Positions 1 to 15,000 of a DNA stretch of 64,000 nt are shown here, piece after piece. This stretch comes from Alteraurantiacibacter aquimixticola (GTDB taxonomy: Bacteria; Pseudomonadota; Alphaproteobacteria; Sphingomonadales; Sphingomonadaceae). Each line of letters opens with the position of its first letter. Within the stretch, counting starts at the first letter, position 1. The notes below the pieces were generated by a model. The model was not told where the DNA came from, searched no databases, and saw only the letters and a program-made list of their open reading frames with translations. Position numbers and translations under genes: made by a program. Location: assembly GCF_004965515.1 (NCBI RefSeq), contig NZ_SSHH01000001.1, positions 313,280 to 377,279 of the forward strand. Direction: 5' to 3'.

Positions 1-1
1 C

Positions 2-3000
2 GATTTCGCAGACGGCACCATCTGGGGCGAGACCGAGATTTTCGAGGCGCTGCTGCGCAGCACCGATGGCGACGACCTGATCCACGGCTTCGAAGGCCGG
101 GATGACGTGCTGTCCGGCGGTTACGGTTCCGACGATCTGCGCGGCTATACGGGCAACGACACCTATCGTTTCGATGTCGGCTTCGGCCAGGACGCGATCG
201 AGGACACCGGCGGCATCGACCGCATCGAGATGGGCGAGCGCATCAGTCCCGACATGCTCGCATTCGAGGCGCATGGCGACGACCTGGTCATCCGCGTTCC
301 TTCGACCGGCGACAGCCTGCTGGTGCGCGATGGCCTGCTCGATGCAAGCAAGATCGAAAGCATCGTGCTCACCGATGGCTTCACCTATTCCTATGAGGAC
401 GTGCGCAATGCGCTGATTTCCGGGCAGGTGACCGACAATGACGATATCGTCGTCGGTTTCGCCGGGCGCGACGATTTGATCGAGGGCGGCGCCGGCAATG
501 ACGAACTGAAGGGCCTGACGGGCGACGATCTCTACGTGATCGGCGCGAACCCGGGGCTGGACATCATCTCCGACACCGGCGGGACAACGGATCGCGTGCG
601 CTTCGAAGCCGGTTCGATCGACCGGCTGCAGGTGCGCAGGCTCGACCCGCAAAGCGGCGACATCGCCATTTCCTTTGCCGGTCTTCCAGGTGAAACGATC
701 ATCCGTGGCGCGATTTCTGGTGCCTCGCGGATCGAGGAATATGAATTCTCGGGCGGCGACGTGCTCTCGTCCGAAGACATCCGTGCGCGGATCATCGAAG
801 CGGCGGCGACAGCCGGAAACGACCTGATCCAGGGCTTCCCCGATGCCGGCGCACCGCCGGCGACCTTCGCCGGCGGGCGCGGTGACGATATCATCGTCGG
901 CCAGTCGGGTGGGGACACCTACGTCTTCCGCCGGTTCGATGGGGCCGACGTCATCATTGACAGCGGCAGCGGAACCGACGTGCTGCAAATCGAGGGCTAT
1001 CAGGCCTCGGACCTTTCATTCTCCTATCTCTACGACGGCAGCGGCGATGTGCTTGTCGAATTTGCCGGCAGCGAGGACCGGATTATTCTCCGCGGCCAGG
1101 CCCTCGCCGGTTCGGCGGGGATCGAGGAAATCCGCTTCGGGGATGGCTCGATCATTGCCCGTTCGGAGATAGCTGACAGCCTGCAGACCGACACGGAGGG
1201 TTTTCTCGCCTTCACCGATGGTGACGACACCATCAACGGCACCAGCGGCGCGGATGTGATCACCGGCGGTCCCGGCAACGATACGCTGAACGGCGCTGGT
1301 GGCAACGACACCTATATCTTCAATCTCGGCGATGAATACGACAGCATTCGCGATACTGGCGGGACCGATACCATCCGCTTCGGTGCGGGCATCGCGCCCG
1401 GCGATGTCCGTATCACCATGCTCAATACCAATGACGCCCTGCTCTATGTCGGGGCGGACGGCGACCGGCTGTTCATCGACGAGCTGTTCAACGGCAGTTA
1501 CCGGATCGAGCAATTCGTCTTCGAGGACGGTACCGTCTGGACGCAGGCCGACATGGCCGAGCGGGCGCGCATCGGCACCGATGGCGACGATCATATGTTC
1601 GTTCCGCGTAATTTCGGCGGCTCGCTTGATGGCGGAGCGGGTGACGACTGGCTGGAAGGCGGCGATCCGGGTGAGACCCTCTATGGCGGCGATGGCAATG
1701 ACCGGCTTGATGGCTGGGGCGGTGCCGACACCTATGTCGGTGGCAAGGGCGATGACGCCATGTACGACCGCTCCGGCAACGATCTCTACCTGATCGAAAA
1801 GGGTGACGGGCAGGACCTGATCTACGAATCCGGAGGCACCGACACGGTGCGCTTCGGCGAAGGCATTTCGCCCGACGATGCCTATGTCGAGCGGGTCAGC
1901 AACGACATCGTCATCCGCTTGGCGGACGACCAGCGCCTGACTCTCAAGAACCACTATTCGAGTACCAGCTGGCGAGTCGACTTCATCGAGTTCGCGGATG
2001 GCACCGTGTGGACGCAGGCCATGCTGGAGGAGATGACGCTGCGCCCGCCGGTGGTGACGGAGCGGGCAACGGAAGGCGACGACGACGTCAATCTCTCCAG
2101 TTCCGAGCCGGACATCGATGCGCTGGGCGGCAATGACGAAGTCGACGGAACCAGCGGCGCCAATGTGATCACCGGCGGCCCCGGCGACGACTACCTCAAG
2201 GGATCGGGCGGCAACGACACCTATCATTTCAACCTCGGCGATGGTCAGGACCGCATTTACGACAATGGCGGAACGGACCGCATCGTCTTCGGCGCGGGTA
2301 TTGCGCCCGAGGATCTGCAATTCATCTCTTCTGGCAGCACGCTGGAATTCCGCATTGCCGGGACAGAAGACCGGATCGAGATATCATCGGGCCTGTATTC
2401 GCCCTCCTATGCCATCGAGACTTTCGAGTTCGACGGTGGCGCGGTGCTCACCCTTGCCGATATCGATGCGATCATCTCGCAGCACACTGCTGGTGATGAC
2501 GAAGTATTCGGCAGCTATCTCGAGAATGATGCAACCGGCGGCGCCGGCACCGATCGGCTTGCCCTGGGAGGCGGCGCCGACATCTATCGCTTCAACCTCG
2601 GCGACGGACATGACACGATCTATGAGGGATACAGCGCCGATCTCAATCGCGTCTATTTCGGCGAGGGGATCACGCCCGACGACATCATGGTCGTCGATCG
2701 CGGCGAGGACGATGTGCAATTGCACATCCGCGGCACGAATGACTCGCTGACCATCCTCGACCAGAACTCAGGCTCCGCTTACGGTATCCAGGAATTCCAC
2801 TTCGCCGACGACACGGTGTGGACGTCGGATGATCTGTTCGATTTGACCGTCTCTTCGGAAGTGGGGGATTCCGAGCTGTTCGGCGCGCTGCCGGACGATC
2901 CCTTTGCCGGCGAACCCTATATCAGTTCAACCGGCGGCGGTGACGGCGGAGAGACCTTCCCGCCGGAGGTGATCGACGTCTTGGCCGGTGATACGATCGA

Positions 3001-6000
3001 GATCGACCTCGAACGTCCGAACCGGACCTACACCAATTTCATCGCTGGTGCCGGCGGAAACCACGTCTGGATTGACGATAGGGCCTTCGCCGAGTTCGCT
3101 GGTTTCGAATTCGGGGACGATCCCTTTGTCACCGGCCATCTATCATGGGTGGAACAGGGCGGCGATGCGGTACTGATGGTCAGCCTTGTCGGCGACGGAT
3201 CGGATGCGACGCCCGTTGCAACCTTGCAGGGCGTCGATCCTGCCGCGCTGGACTTCACGCAGTTCTGGCAGGGTTTCCATCCCGACGGTGTTGGCCAGAG
3301 TGGCCCCGATATCATCACTGTTGACGGGGAAACCGATTACTACCCAAGCAGTTACAGCAGTGTCATCTTCGTGTCGGGCGAAGGCGACGTGTGGGCTGCG
3401 GGCGGTGACGATACCTTGATCGGCGATGACGGTGCCAACTTCCTGATTGCCGGGGAAGGCGCTGATGTGGTCGATGCCGGCGGTGGCAACGACACCATCG
3501 TCAACTACACCGATCTCAAGGTTGATTATATGACCGGCGGCGCCGGTGCCGATACCTTCGAGATCGATGTGTCGGCATATCCGCTGATCTATTTCGGCGG
3601 CCTGCACGAAATCGACGTGATCACCGATTTCACGCCGGGCGAAGATAGCCTGGTCTTCTACATCGATTCCAACGCCCTCGTCGAAGATCCATCCCACATG
3701 GACTTCTATCCGGACGTCAGTTTTGCCCTGTCCCTCAATCCCGATGGCGATGACACACTGATCTCCTATGTGAAGTTGCACGTCCTCGACGACGGAGAGA
3801 TCTTGGGCATCTCCCCCGAGTTCATCCCGTTCCTTCGCCTGGAGGGAGTTGCACCGGAAGACATCGACCTCTCCGCGCTTCCCATCGACATCTACCAATC
3901 CTACCTCGACCCGATCTCGACCCCCGGTGGCACCGGCCCGAGCGGGTTCCAGATCCTTGGCAGTCCGTATGAAGACTATCTCGACGGCAGTAATCTGGAT
4001 GACTGGATCTTTGGCGGCGCCGGCAGCGATCAGATATGGGGCTATGACGGGAACGACATTCTCGATCCCGGCTTCGGCAATGACGATGTCTATGGCGGCT
4101 TGGGTGACGACACCTATTTCATCCGCAATTCGAGCGGCGAGATCGACATTGGCGATGATGGCGGTACCGATCGGATCCTGTTCGCCGAAGGGATCACATC
4201 GGCCGATATCAGCTTTTCCAGCCTCGGTAGCTTCCATATCCAGATCACCAACCTGCTCAGCGGCGGGGTCATCAACCTCCTCTCGTACGCCAGTTACGAG
4301 GAGCGGATCGAAACCATCGAATTTGCCGATGGCACGATACTTACCGCGGACGATGTTATCGCGCGGCTCGGCTGGGGCGATGGCGACGACGATGTCTTCG
4401 GCACGACCGACGGCAGCCTGATCGAGGGCTTTGGCGGCAATGACAGCCTGCACGGCACTCCGGATGCCGATATCCTCGATGGCGGCAGCGGCAACGATTA
4501 CTTGCGGGGCGAGGGAGGCAACGACACTTACCTGTTCGGCATCGGCAGCGGCCAGGACACCATCTATGAGCGTGACTCCGAGCAGGTTGGCCCTGATATC
4601 ATCGAAATGGGCGCCGGTCTTACGATCGACGATCTCGAGGTCAGCTTCGTTTCCAGTGACCTGATCATTCGTATTCATGGCGCCGAAGACCGATTGACGA
4701 TTGACGGGCTCACTTACGCCGGGCTGGATCGTTTCGATTTCCATTTCTCTGACGGGTCGGTCGCCTCAAGCGCGGCGCTCGTCGTACAGCTTTTCGTTCC
4801 CACCGAAGGCGCCGACGACCTCAATCTCTACTGGACCAGCATGCCGTGGGTTATCGACATGCTTGGCGGCGACGACGAGCTAACCGCCACGAACTATGAC
4901 GACGTGATCGATGGCGGGGCCGGGGACGACGACCTTTATGCCGGTGATGGCGACGACCAGATTTCCGGCGGTTCGGGCAATGACTTCCTCGACGGCGGCG
5001 ACGGCGACGACCTCCTGATCGGTGGTACGGGCAATGACCGCCTCGACGGCGGGCGCGGCAACGACACCTATCATTTCGAACGTGGCGACGGACAGGACAC
5101 GATCCTGGTCAGCTCGAGTGACGGCAGCGACGTGATCACTTTCGGCGCGGGTATTACGCCGGAAGAGGTCCGCATGATCTTCGACGGCAACGAGCTGGAA
5201 TTGCAGCTCGACGGCGGCAACCAGCGGATCACCATCCCCAACGCCTTCAGGTATTCCAGCTACACGCTGGCCGAAATCCGTTTCGAGGACGGAACGGTCT
5301 GGGATGCCGCCTATATTGCGCAGCAGCGACCGGCCGGAACCGAGGGTGACGACACGATCACCGGCACGTCAGGCGATGACCACATCCTGGCACTGGGCGG
5401 GATCGACACGGTCAATGCCGGTACCGGCAACGACTTCATCGATGGCGGCAGAGGGGCGGACACGTTGTCCGGCGAGGGTGGCGACGACACCTATTTCTTC
5501 AAGCGCGGCAGTGGCGGGGATACCATTATCGATGGTGGCGCCGGTGGCGCCGATCGCATCCTGCTGGGTGCCGGGATCACTCCGGCCGACCTGCAGGTCA
5601 CGGCCCATGACGCCGACTACCGCATCGCCATCCTTGGCGGCAATGACCGGATCACCGTCAGGAACGGCTTGCATCAGGTCGACAGCGGGGTGGACTTCCT
5701 CGAATTCGCGGATGGCACGATCTGGACCGCGCAGCAGCTGCGCGACCTTGCCTATGGCGGCACCGCTGCCGATGACCGCATCACCGGCGGCCCCGGCGGT
5801 GTGTCGATCGGCGGTCAGGCGGGCGATGATCGCCTGACTGGCGGCAGCGGCAATGACAACATTCGCGGCGGGACCGGGAACGACATCCTGTTCGACCTCT
5901 CCGGCGGCGATGACACCTACTACTTCTCCGCAGGTGACGGGCGCGACGTCCTGCGCGACACCGCCGGCAGCAACACGCTGGTGGTCGAGGGGCTGGCCTC

Positions 6001-9000
6001 CGCCGATCTCACAGTACGCCGCTTCGAGGCAGGCAATGATGACCTGCTGCTCGATTTCGGCAACGGGAATTCCGTGCTGCTGCTGGGCGGCCTCCTTCCC
6101 ACAAGCTCGATCGCTTCGCTGGTGTTCGCCGATAGCGGCGAGACGCTGGATCATGCCGAACTTGTCGGCCGCGCGATCGCCGACCTTGCCAATGCCGGCA
6201 ACAATTACATCGTCGGCACCGAAGAGGGCGAATTGCTGCAGGGCGGCAAGGGCAATGACAACCTCGCCGGTCTCGGCGGCGATGATACCTATGTCTTCGC
6301 TGCGGGTGATGGCGTGGACCGCATTGTCGATACCGGCGGTGCGGCGGACAGGCTGCTGTTCACCAACTATCTGGCGGCGGACGTCACCCAGCTCTTCCGC
6401 AGCCCGCCTGCCGGGCACGACCTCGTTATCGAGTTCGCCAATGGTGACCGCGTGGTGCTGGCCGATGCCCTGCTGGAAGGTGATACGGGCGTCGACATCG
6501 TCGAATTCGCCGATGGCGAGACCTGGTCGCCCGACGCGCTGCGTCCGCAGCTGCTCTCCGCGCTCGATGCGCCTGGCGATGCCCGTATCTGGGGTTTTTC
6601 CGGCAACGACCAGCTTGCCGGCGGGCAGGGTGATGACGAGCTGCACGGTCTTGCCGGCGACGACGTCTACACTTTCCGCGCGGGCGACGGGCATGACCTG
6701 ATCGAAGACAATGGCGGTGGTTTCGATCGGCTGGTCATCGAAGGGTACGATGCCGACGATGCGCGCCTCACGCGGCTCTATTTCGGCTCCGACGGGGTAG
6801 TACTCACCTTTGTCGGCCATGATGGAGACAGCCTGACGCTGGTGAACATGCTGGCCGATGGCGAGGATGCGATCGAGGAGATCGAATTCGCGGATGGCAC
6901 GGTATGGGATCGCGCTGAGGTTGATGCGATCCTTGGCAACCATATCCCTGTCGCCAATCCTGACGGGTTCCGCGACCTTGTCCAGGGCACCACGCTGCAA
7001 ATCGCGGCAGCGTCGATCCTCGGCAATGATTTCGATGCCGATGGCGATCCGTTGTCGATCCATGCACTGGGCGAGGTGGTCGGCGGCAGCGCCGTGCTCA
7101 ACCCGGACGGCTCTATCAGCTTCACCGCCGATGCCGATTTCACCGGCGTCGCGCGCATCGAATATACCGTGTCCGACGGCCGCCAGGGCTTCGTCGATAC
7201 CGCGCTCGCGCTCCGCGTGCGCCCGGTGGCAGAGGCAAATGACGATGCCGGCCTGACGGTCAATGAAGACGAGACGCTCGTCATCCGTTCGCGCACCCTG
7301 CTGGCAAACGACACCGATGGCGATCGCATGACGATCGCCCAGATATATGACGTTGTCGGCGGCCAGGCGGCCCTGTCCAGCAATGGCGACATCACTTTCA
7401 CGCCCGACGCCGATTTCAACGGCAAGGCCTATTTCACCTATCTCGCGAATACGCCCGAGGGTGGTAGCGACGAGGCACGGGTCGAAATCGATGTGCTGCC
7501 GGTCAATGACGCACCGGTAGCGCGCAACGACAATCTCGGCCTTGAAACGGATGAAGGCGCGCCGCTCCTCGTCAGTGCGGCAACGCTGGCCACTGTGCTG
7601 GCGAATGACACAGACATCGATGGCGACATACTCTCCATCTCGGCTGTCACGGGCAATGCCGACATCTCCGTCCAGATGCAGGATGACGGCAGCCTTGTCA
7701 TCACTCCGATCGGCGATTTCTTCGGCACAACGAGCATCACCTATCAGGTGAGCGACGGCGCGGGCGGTTTCGCCACCGCGACGGTGCCGATCATCGTGCA
7801 CCCGGTGAACGATGCGCCGGTGGCGGCGCTCGATACGCTGGAGACGGATGAAGATACCTTGCTGTTCTTCAGCGGCGATGTGCTGACCGCCAACGACTAT
7901 GACGTGGACGGCGATCCGCTCAACATCGTCTCCGTATCGATCATCTCCGGCGGCGGATCGGTGGAGCTGTTCGAGAACAACACCATCCTTTACGATCCCG
8001 GCGCCGATTTCAACGGCACTGCCGCCTTCCGCTATACGCTGGATGACGGGCAGGGCGGCATCACCACGCAGCGCGTGGACGTTGTCGTCAACCCGGTGAA
8101 CGATGCCCCCACGGCAAGGCATGACAGCGCCACGGGCAAGAACGGCATTGCCGCGCTGTTCGGCGTGCAGGACCAGGCCCTGCGCTTCGACGCCTCGATC
8201 CTGCTTGGCAACGACTTCGATATCGACGATCCGGACAGCTCGATCATCCTCAATACCGTGACCAACGCCAGCCATGGCACGGTGGTGCTGGGCGATGACG
8301 GCTTCATCACCTACACGCCCGACGAAGGGCACTGGGGCACCGCCACCTTCAGCTATGTCATCAGCGATCCGCACAATGCGGTGAGCGACGGCACGGTCAG
8401 CCTCTATTTCCGCCCCACCGGCAATGTCGGGCCGACGGCCGGATGGGACGATTTCACCGGTACCGAAGACACGCCGCTGATCATCACCAAGGAGGAGCTG
8501 CTCGCCAACGATTTCGATCCCAATGGCGACACGCTGACCGTCCTTCCGGGCGTCTACAGCCTCGGCCCGTCGGCCTACCGGCTGAAGGACTGGTACTGGA
8601 ATGAAGATGGCGACCTGGTGCTGGTGCCCAAGGACAATGTCCCGGGCAGTAGCGTACTCTACTATGAGATCACCGATGGCGAGTTTACCTCCACCAGCCG
8701 GATCGATGTAAACTTCGAGAATACGCCTGATGCTCCGACCGCGCTGGACGACGAAGGCTTCGACAGTGGCGCCCAGCGCCCGCTCGTCCTGCGGATTAGC
8801 GAGCTGCTTGCCAATGATTACGACATCGACAAGTCGATCTTCTCCGCGAATGCCGGATGGGTTCACAAATATGGCGAGTCCGGCGTTGTTCTGGACGATT
8901 TGCTCAACCTGAGCACCGGCAGCTGGTCGATCTATGACGGCGAGTTCATCGTCATCGAATTCGACACTTCCCATTCCGGGCCGATCGAGTTCGACTATGC

Positions 9001-12000
9001 GATCGACGACCAGACCGGGCTGTTCGATATCGGCCATGTCAGCTCGACCATTCGTGCCGAACGCGACCTTGTCATCACCGGCACGGCGGTGCGCGACCTG
9101 CTGATCGGCTCGGCACAGGCGGAGACGATTGTCGGCCTGGACGGCGAGGACGACCTCTATGGCCGCGAAGGCGACGATATCCTGCGCGGCGGTGACGGGG
9201 CGGACCTGCTCGATGGCGGCGAAGGCTTCGATATCGCCGATTTCAGCGATTCCAATGTCGGCCTGCGCATGGATATCCTCGCGCGCATCGGCCAGGGCGG
9301 ATATGCCGAGGGCGACGAGCTCGAGAGCATCGAAGGCCTGATCGGCAGCGAGCGCGGCGACCAGCTCTATGGTTCGCTCGAGACCAACATGCTCGACGGG
9401 CGCGGCGGCGACGACCTGATCTACGGCCGCGATGGTGACGACCAGCTGCTGGGCGGTGAAGGCGACGACTTCATCGATGGCGGCCTGGGCGCCGATGCGA
9501 TCGATGGCGGCGAAGGCGTGGACACCGCCAATTACAGCGATTCCGCCGAAGGCGTGACCGTCTCGCTGGTCGATGGCACGGGCAGCGGCGGCGAGGCCGA
9601 GGGCGATACGCTGACGAGCATCGAGAATGTCATCGGCACGCTCCATGCGGACAGCCTGACGGGCAACGATGCCGACAACTTCCTCGACGGCGGCCGTTCG
9701 GACGACGTGCTGCTGGGCGGGGCGGGCAATGACCATCTCGTCGGCGGTCGCGGCTCGGACGTGATCGATGGCGGCGAAGGTATCGACACTGCCGATTATT
9801 CGATCAGCGCCGAAGGTATATCCATCGACCTCGCGGCGGGCACGGCCAGCGGCGGCGATGCCGAGGGCGATGTGCTCTCGGGCATCGAGAACCTGATCGG
9901 CTCGGCAGCGGCCGACACCTTGCTGGGCGACGATGGCGATAACGTGATCGCCGGCGGCAATGGCGCCGACGTGATCGACGGGCGTGGTGGACGCGACCTG
10001 CTCGACTTCTCCGATGCCGACAGCGGCGTTACGATGAGCCTTGCTACCGGCAGCGGTTCGCGCGGTGAGGCGAATGGCGACAGCTACGCCAATATCGAGG
10101 ACGTGCGCGGATCGCTCTATGGCGACGTGATCGAAGGCGATGCAGGCGACAATCTGCTCGACGGCAATCGCGGCAATGACGACCTCACCGGCGGTGGCGG
10201 CAGCGATACCTATATCCTCGGCAACCGCACCGGCCAGGACGTGATCCGCGAAGCCGCGCTCGACACCGATGTCGACGTGCTGCGGATCGTCGATGGCTAC
10301 ACGACCGATGCGGTCAGCCTTTATTACGATGGTGACGACCTGATGGTCGAGCTGGAGCAGGGCGACGGCTTCGGGATCGACCTGGTCCGCATCGTCGACC
10401 ACTTCTCCGGCGGTGGCGCAGGTATCGAGAGCATCGTCTTCGATGACGGCACTATGTGGGACCGCGCGACCATCGACGCGACCGCTGCGGCGACGCGCTT
10501 CCAGGCGGAAGACGACATCGTGCGCTGGGCGGACGAGGACGAACCTTTCACCTTCGACACAGCCCTCCTCACCATCAATGACGGTGGCGATCCGGATGCG
10601 ACGCTGAGTGTGATCCAGGTGAGCGACATTTCCGGCGGCCATGCCGTGCTGAACGGTGATGGCACGATTACCTTCACCGGCGCGCAGGGTTTCAACGGCG
10701 ACGCCTATTTCTCCTACAAGGTCACCGACGGCAACGGCCGTGTCTCCACCGGCCGGGTCGAGGTCAATATCCGCCCGGTGAACGACGATCCCTTCGCGCT
10801 GGATGACGGCACCTTCATCCTCAACGAGGATGAGCTGTTCAATATTCCGAGTGGCTGGCTGCTCGAGAATGATGGCGATATCGACGGCGACGGCCTGAGC
10901 ATTGTCGGCTATTCGACCAGTGCCGACGATCACGGAACGGCATCGTCCGAAGCGGCAGGCTATGTCACTTTCCGGCCCGAGGCCGATTACAGCGGCACGG
11001 CGGGCTTCTCCTACCAGGTGAGCGACGGCAATGGCGGCTTTGCCTGGGCGCATGTCACGCTGGAAATCCGCCCGCTCAACGATGCGCCGCGCGCCGGCAA
11101 TGACAGTGCCAGCGTGCGCAGCGGCAGCGATATCGTGATCGATGTCGCCACGCTGCTGGCCAATGATGCCGACCCCGAAGGCGATGCCTTCTCCTTCGAC
11201 AGCCTGGGCACTGCCAGCAATGGCACGGCGGTGCTGGAAGTCGTCGAAGGCCGCCAGGTCATCCGCTTCACGCCGGCGGACGGCTATGTCGGCCCCGCCA
11301 GCTTCACCTATTCTATCATCGAGGATGGCACCGGCCTCACCGGCAGCGGCACGGTCGCGGTCAACGTCCTGCCGCCCAACGATCCGCCGACCGCGCGCAA
11401 TGACAGCTTCGACGCGCTGGAAGACACGCCGCTCATCATCACGCAGGCTGAGTTGCTCGCGAACGACACCGATCCCGATGGCGATACGCTGGTAGTTTCC
11501 CGGCTCGACGATTTCCCCGAGCATGGCTCGGTCGCTTTCGATGGCGATGGCAATATCGTCTTCACTCCGGCCGAGAACTACAACGGTCCCGCCTCCTTCT
11601 ACTACTGGATCAGCGACGGCGAGTTCGAGCGCCAGGCCACTGTCACGCTCGATATCGCGCCGCAAAACGACGCGCCGGTCGTGGTAGACGACGAAGGGCC
11701 CTTCGTGGGTGACGAGGACAGCGTGCTGGTCCTGCGCGCCGCCGATCTCTTCGCCAATGACAGCGACCAGGAAGGCGATTTGCTCGAGTTCGCCGAGTTC
11801 GAGACCGATATCGGCACGATCGTGCGCGACGGGATCAACCTGCTGCTGACGCCTCCGGCCAATTACAATGGCCCGATTACCGTCCGTTATCGGGCGCGGG
11901 ACGAGAAGGGGCTTGTCTCCGAAGACTGGGCCACGGTCACGGTCGAGATTACCGACCTGCCGGACAAGCCGGAAGCGGGCGACGATGCCTTCGTCACCGA

Positions 12001-15000
12001 TGAGGATACGCCGCTGGCGATCGATGCCGCGGAACTGCTGGCGAACGATACCGACGCCGATGGCAGCCCGATCCGCGTCTCAGCCGTGGGCAATGCTTTG
12101 CACGGTACGGTCACACTCGAAGACGGCGTGGTGACCTTCACCCCGGATGCCGATTTCCACGGCACAGCTGGCTTCGACTATACGGTGACCGACGACGATG
12201 CCGGTCCGACCACCGGCCATGTCATGATCACCGTGGCCCCGGTGAACGATGCGCCGCGTGTGCGCAGCGATGTGCTGGCGACCGACGAGGACGTTGCCCT
12301 GCATCTCGCCCCCTCGGCGCTGCTGGGCAATGACGTCGATCCGGATGGCGATGCGATCGAGATCGTCGGCGTTTCCGCCATCACCGAAGGCGCGACTGCC
12401 GTTCTCGAGGCGAATGGCACGGTGGTCCTCACGCCGCCTGCCGATACGCACGGGCTGGTGACCTTCGAATATACGGTCGCCGATACGAATGGCGCGCAGT
12501 CGACCACCACGATCAGCGTCTTCGTCGCCTCGATCAACGATGCACCGATTGCCAATGATGACGGCCCGGTCGCCGTGGACGAGGACCAGGTGCTGCTGGT
12601 CGCGGTGGCGGACCTGCTTGCCAACGATGTCGACGTGGACGGCGATCCGCTGACCCTGTCGATCGCCGCAGTTGTCGGCGGTACCGCGACGATCGAAGGC
12701 GATTTCCTGCGCTTCGTGCCCGATGCAGATCGCACCGGCGCGGCATCGGTCGGCCTGACCGTCAGCGACGGCAATGGCGGGACCGCCAGTTCCTCGCTGG
12801 CGATCGATATCCTGCCGGTCAACGATGCGCCGGTGACAGGCGATGCGATTGCCGATGTCAGTTCCGATGAGGACGGCGCCTTCAGCTTTGCGATCGACCC
12901 CGCGGCGTTCAGCGATGTCGATGGTGATGCGCTGACGCTGTCGGCCACGCTGGCTGGCGGCGACCCACTGCCCGACTGGATGAGCTTCGACGGCAACGCC
13001 TTCACCGGCACTCCGCCCGCCGACTTCAACGGCGCGCTGCAAATCGAGGTCACTGCCAGGGACGGTGCGCTTTCGGCCACCCAGTCCTTTACCTTCACCG
13101 TGGACCCGGTGAACGATGCGCCGGTCCTTGCGCAGGCGCTGGCCGACCGAGCGATTGCGGAAGATGCCGCCTTCTCGCTGGCGCTCCCGGCAGGCAGCTT
13201 CGCCGATGTCGATGGCGATGCCCTGTTGCTGAGCGCCACGCTCTTCGATGGCTCGCCGCTGCCCGGCTGGATTGCCTTTGACGGCGCCACCTTCTCGGGC
13301 ACGCCGCCGCAGGACTTCATTGGCAGCGTGACGATCCTCGTCACTGCCAGCGATGGCGAATTCCCGGTGTCGGACAGCTTCGTCCTCACCGTCGATCCGG
13401 TGAATGATGCGCCTGTGGTGCTGGCTGGTCTTGCCGATGCCACGGCTATCGAAGACACGGCTTTCGCCTTCGACCTGCCTGCGGATGCTTTTGCTGACGT
13501 GGACGGCGATGCGCTGACGCTGACCGCCACGCTGGCGGGCGGCGATCCGCTGCCCGATTGGCTGGGCTTCGATGGCACGAGCTTCACCGGCACCCCGCCG
13601 CAGGACTTCAACGGCGCGCTGGAAATCACCGTCACCGCCAGCGATGGCGCGCTGTCGGTCAGCGACAACTTCGTGTTGACGATCGACCCGGTCAACGATG
13701 CACCCGTACTGGCGCATGCGCTGGACGACGCTTCCTCGCCCGAGGATGCGGCCTTCAGCATCGCGCTTCCGATCGATGCCTTCGCCGATGTCGACGGCGA
13801 TGGGCTGTTGCTGACCGCCACTCTGGCGGGTGGCGATGCGCTGCCCGATTGGCTCTCGTTCGACGGCAACGCCTTCACCGGCACGCCGCCGCAGGACTTC
13901 AATGGTTCGCTGGAAATCACCGTCACCGCCAGCGATGGCGAGCTGTCCGTCAGCGACACTTTCCTGCTGACCATCGACCCGGTCAACGATGCGCCGGAGC
14001 TTACCGGACCGCTGGGCGACTATCTCGGCATGGAAGACCAGTCCGTCTCGATCATGCTGCCGGTCGAACGCTTCGTCGATCTGGATGGCGACACGCTGAC
14101 CATCAGCGCAACGCTGGCAAATGGCGATCCCCTGCCCGATTGGCTGCAGCTCGCCGATGGCGTGATCTCGGGCACTCCGCCGGCCAACTATAATGGCGTC
14201 CTCGACATCACCGTGACCGCCAGCGATGGCGAATTGTCGGCCAGTGACGCGGTCACGCTGACGATCCTGCCGGTCAATGACGCGCCGGTGCTGACGGCAC
14301 CGCTTGATGACGTTGCCGGCGTGGAGGACCAGCCGGTATCGATCACCCTGCCGGCCGGTCTCTTCACCGATGTCGATGGCGATGCGCTGACCATTTCCGC
14401 TACCCTGGCCAATGGCGATCCGCTGCCCGACTGGCTGTCGCTTGTCGACAACCAGATCTCCGGCGTGCCACCGCAGGACTTCAACGGGACGCTGGAGATC
14501 CGCGTTGCTGCCAGCGACGGTGCGCTTTCGGCCAGCGACGTGTTCACGCTCACCATCGATCCGGTGAACGATGCGCCGGTGCTGGTCGATGCCAATGCCG
14601 ATGTGCATGCGGACGAGGACACCGCGTTCAGCTTTGCCATCAACGCGCCCACCTTCACCGATGTCGATGGCGATGCGCTGGCGATCATCGCCACGCTTGC
14701 CGATGGCAGCGATCTTCCGGACTGGGTCGCCTTCGATGGCAATGCCTTCACCGGCACTCCGCCGCAGGATTTCAACGGCGTGCTCGAAATCCGCCTGGCA
14801 GCGACCGATGGCGAGGGGCTGGTGGTCAACGACCAGTTCCTGCTGACTATCGACCCTGTGAACGATGCTCCGGCGGTGCTGCAGCCGCTGGCCGACCAGG
14901 TGTTCCAGGCGAGCGAGAACATCCAGATCGCCCTTCCCGCGGGCAGCTTTGCCGATGTGGATGGCGATGCGCTCACCTATTCGGCGACGCTGGCTGACGG

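Noticed and set aside
5369-11665. 2098-codon open frame on the minus strand inside the giant adhesin gene
   Set aside because: It is a shadow of the repeat-rich Gly/Asp coding strand. The translation is Val/Ala/Ile-rich low-complexity with repeated patterns mirroring the sense repeats, and there is no ribosome site or domain.
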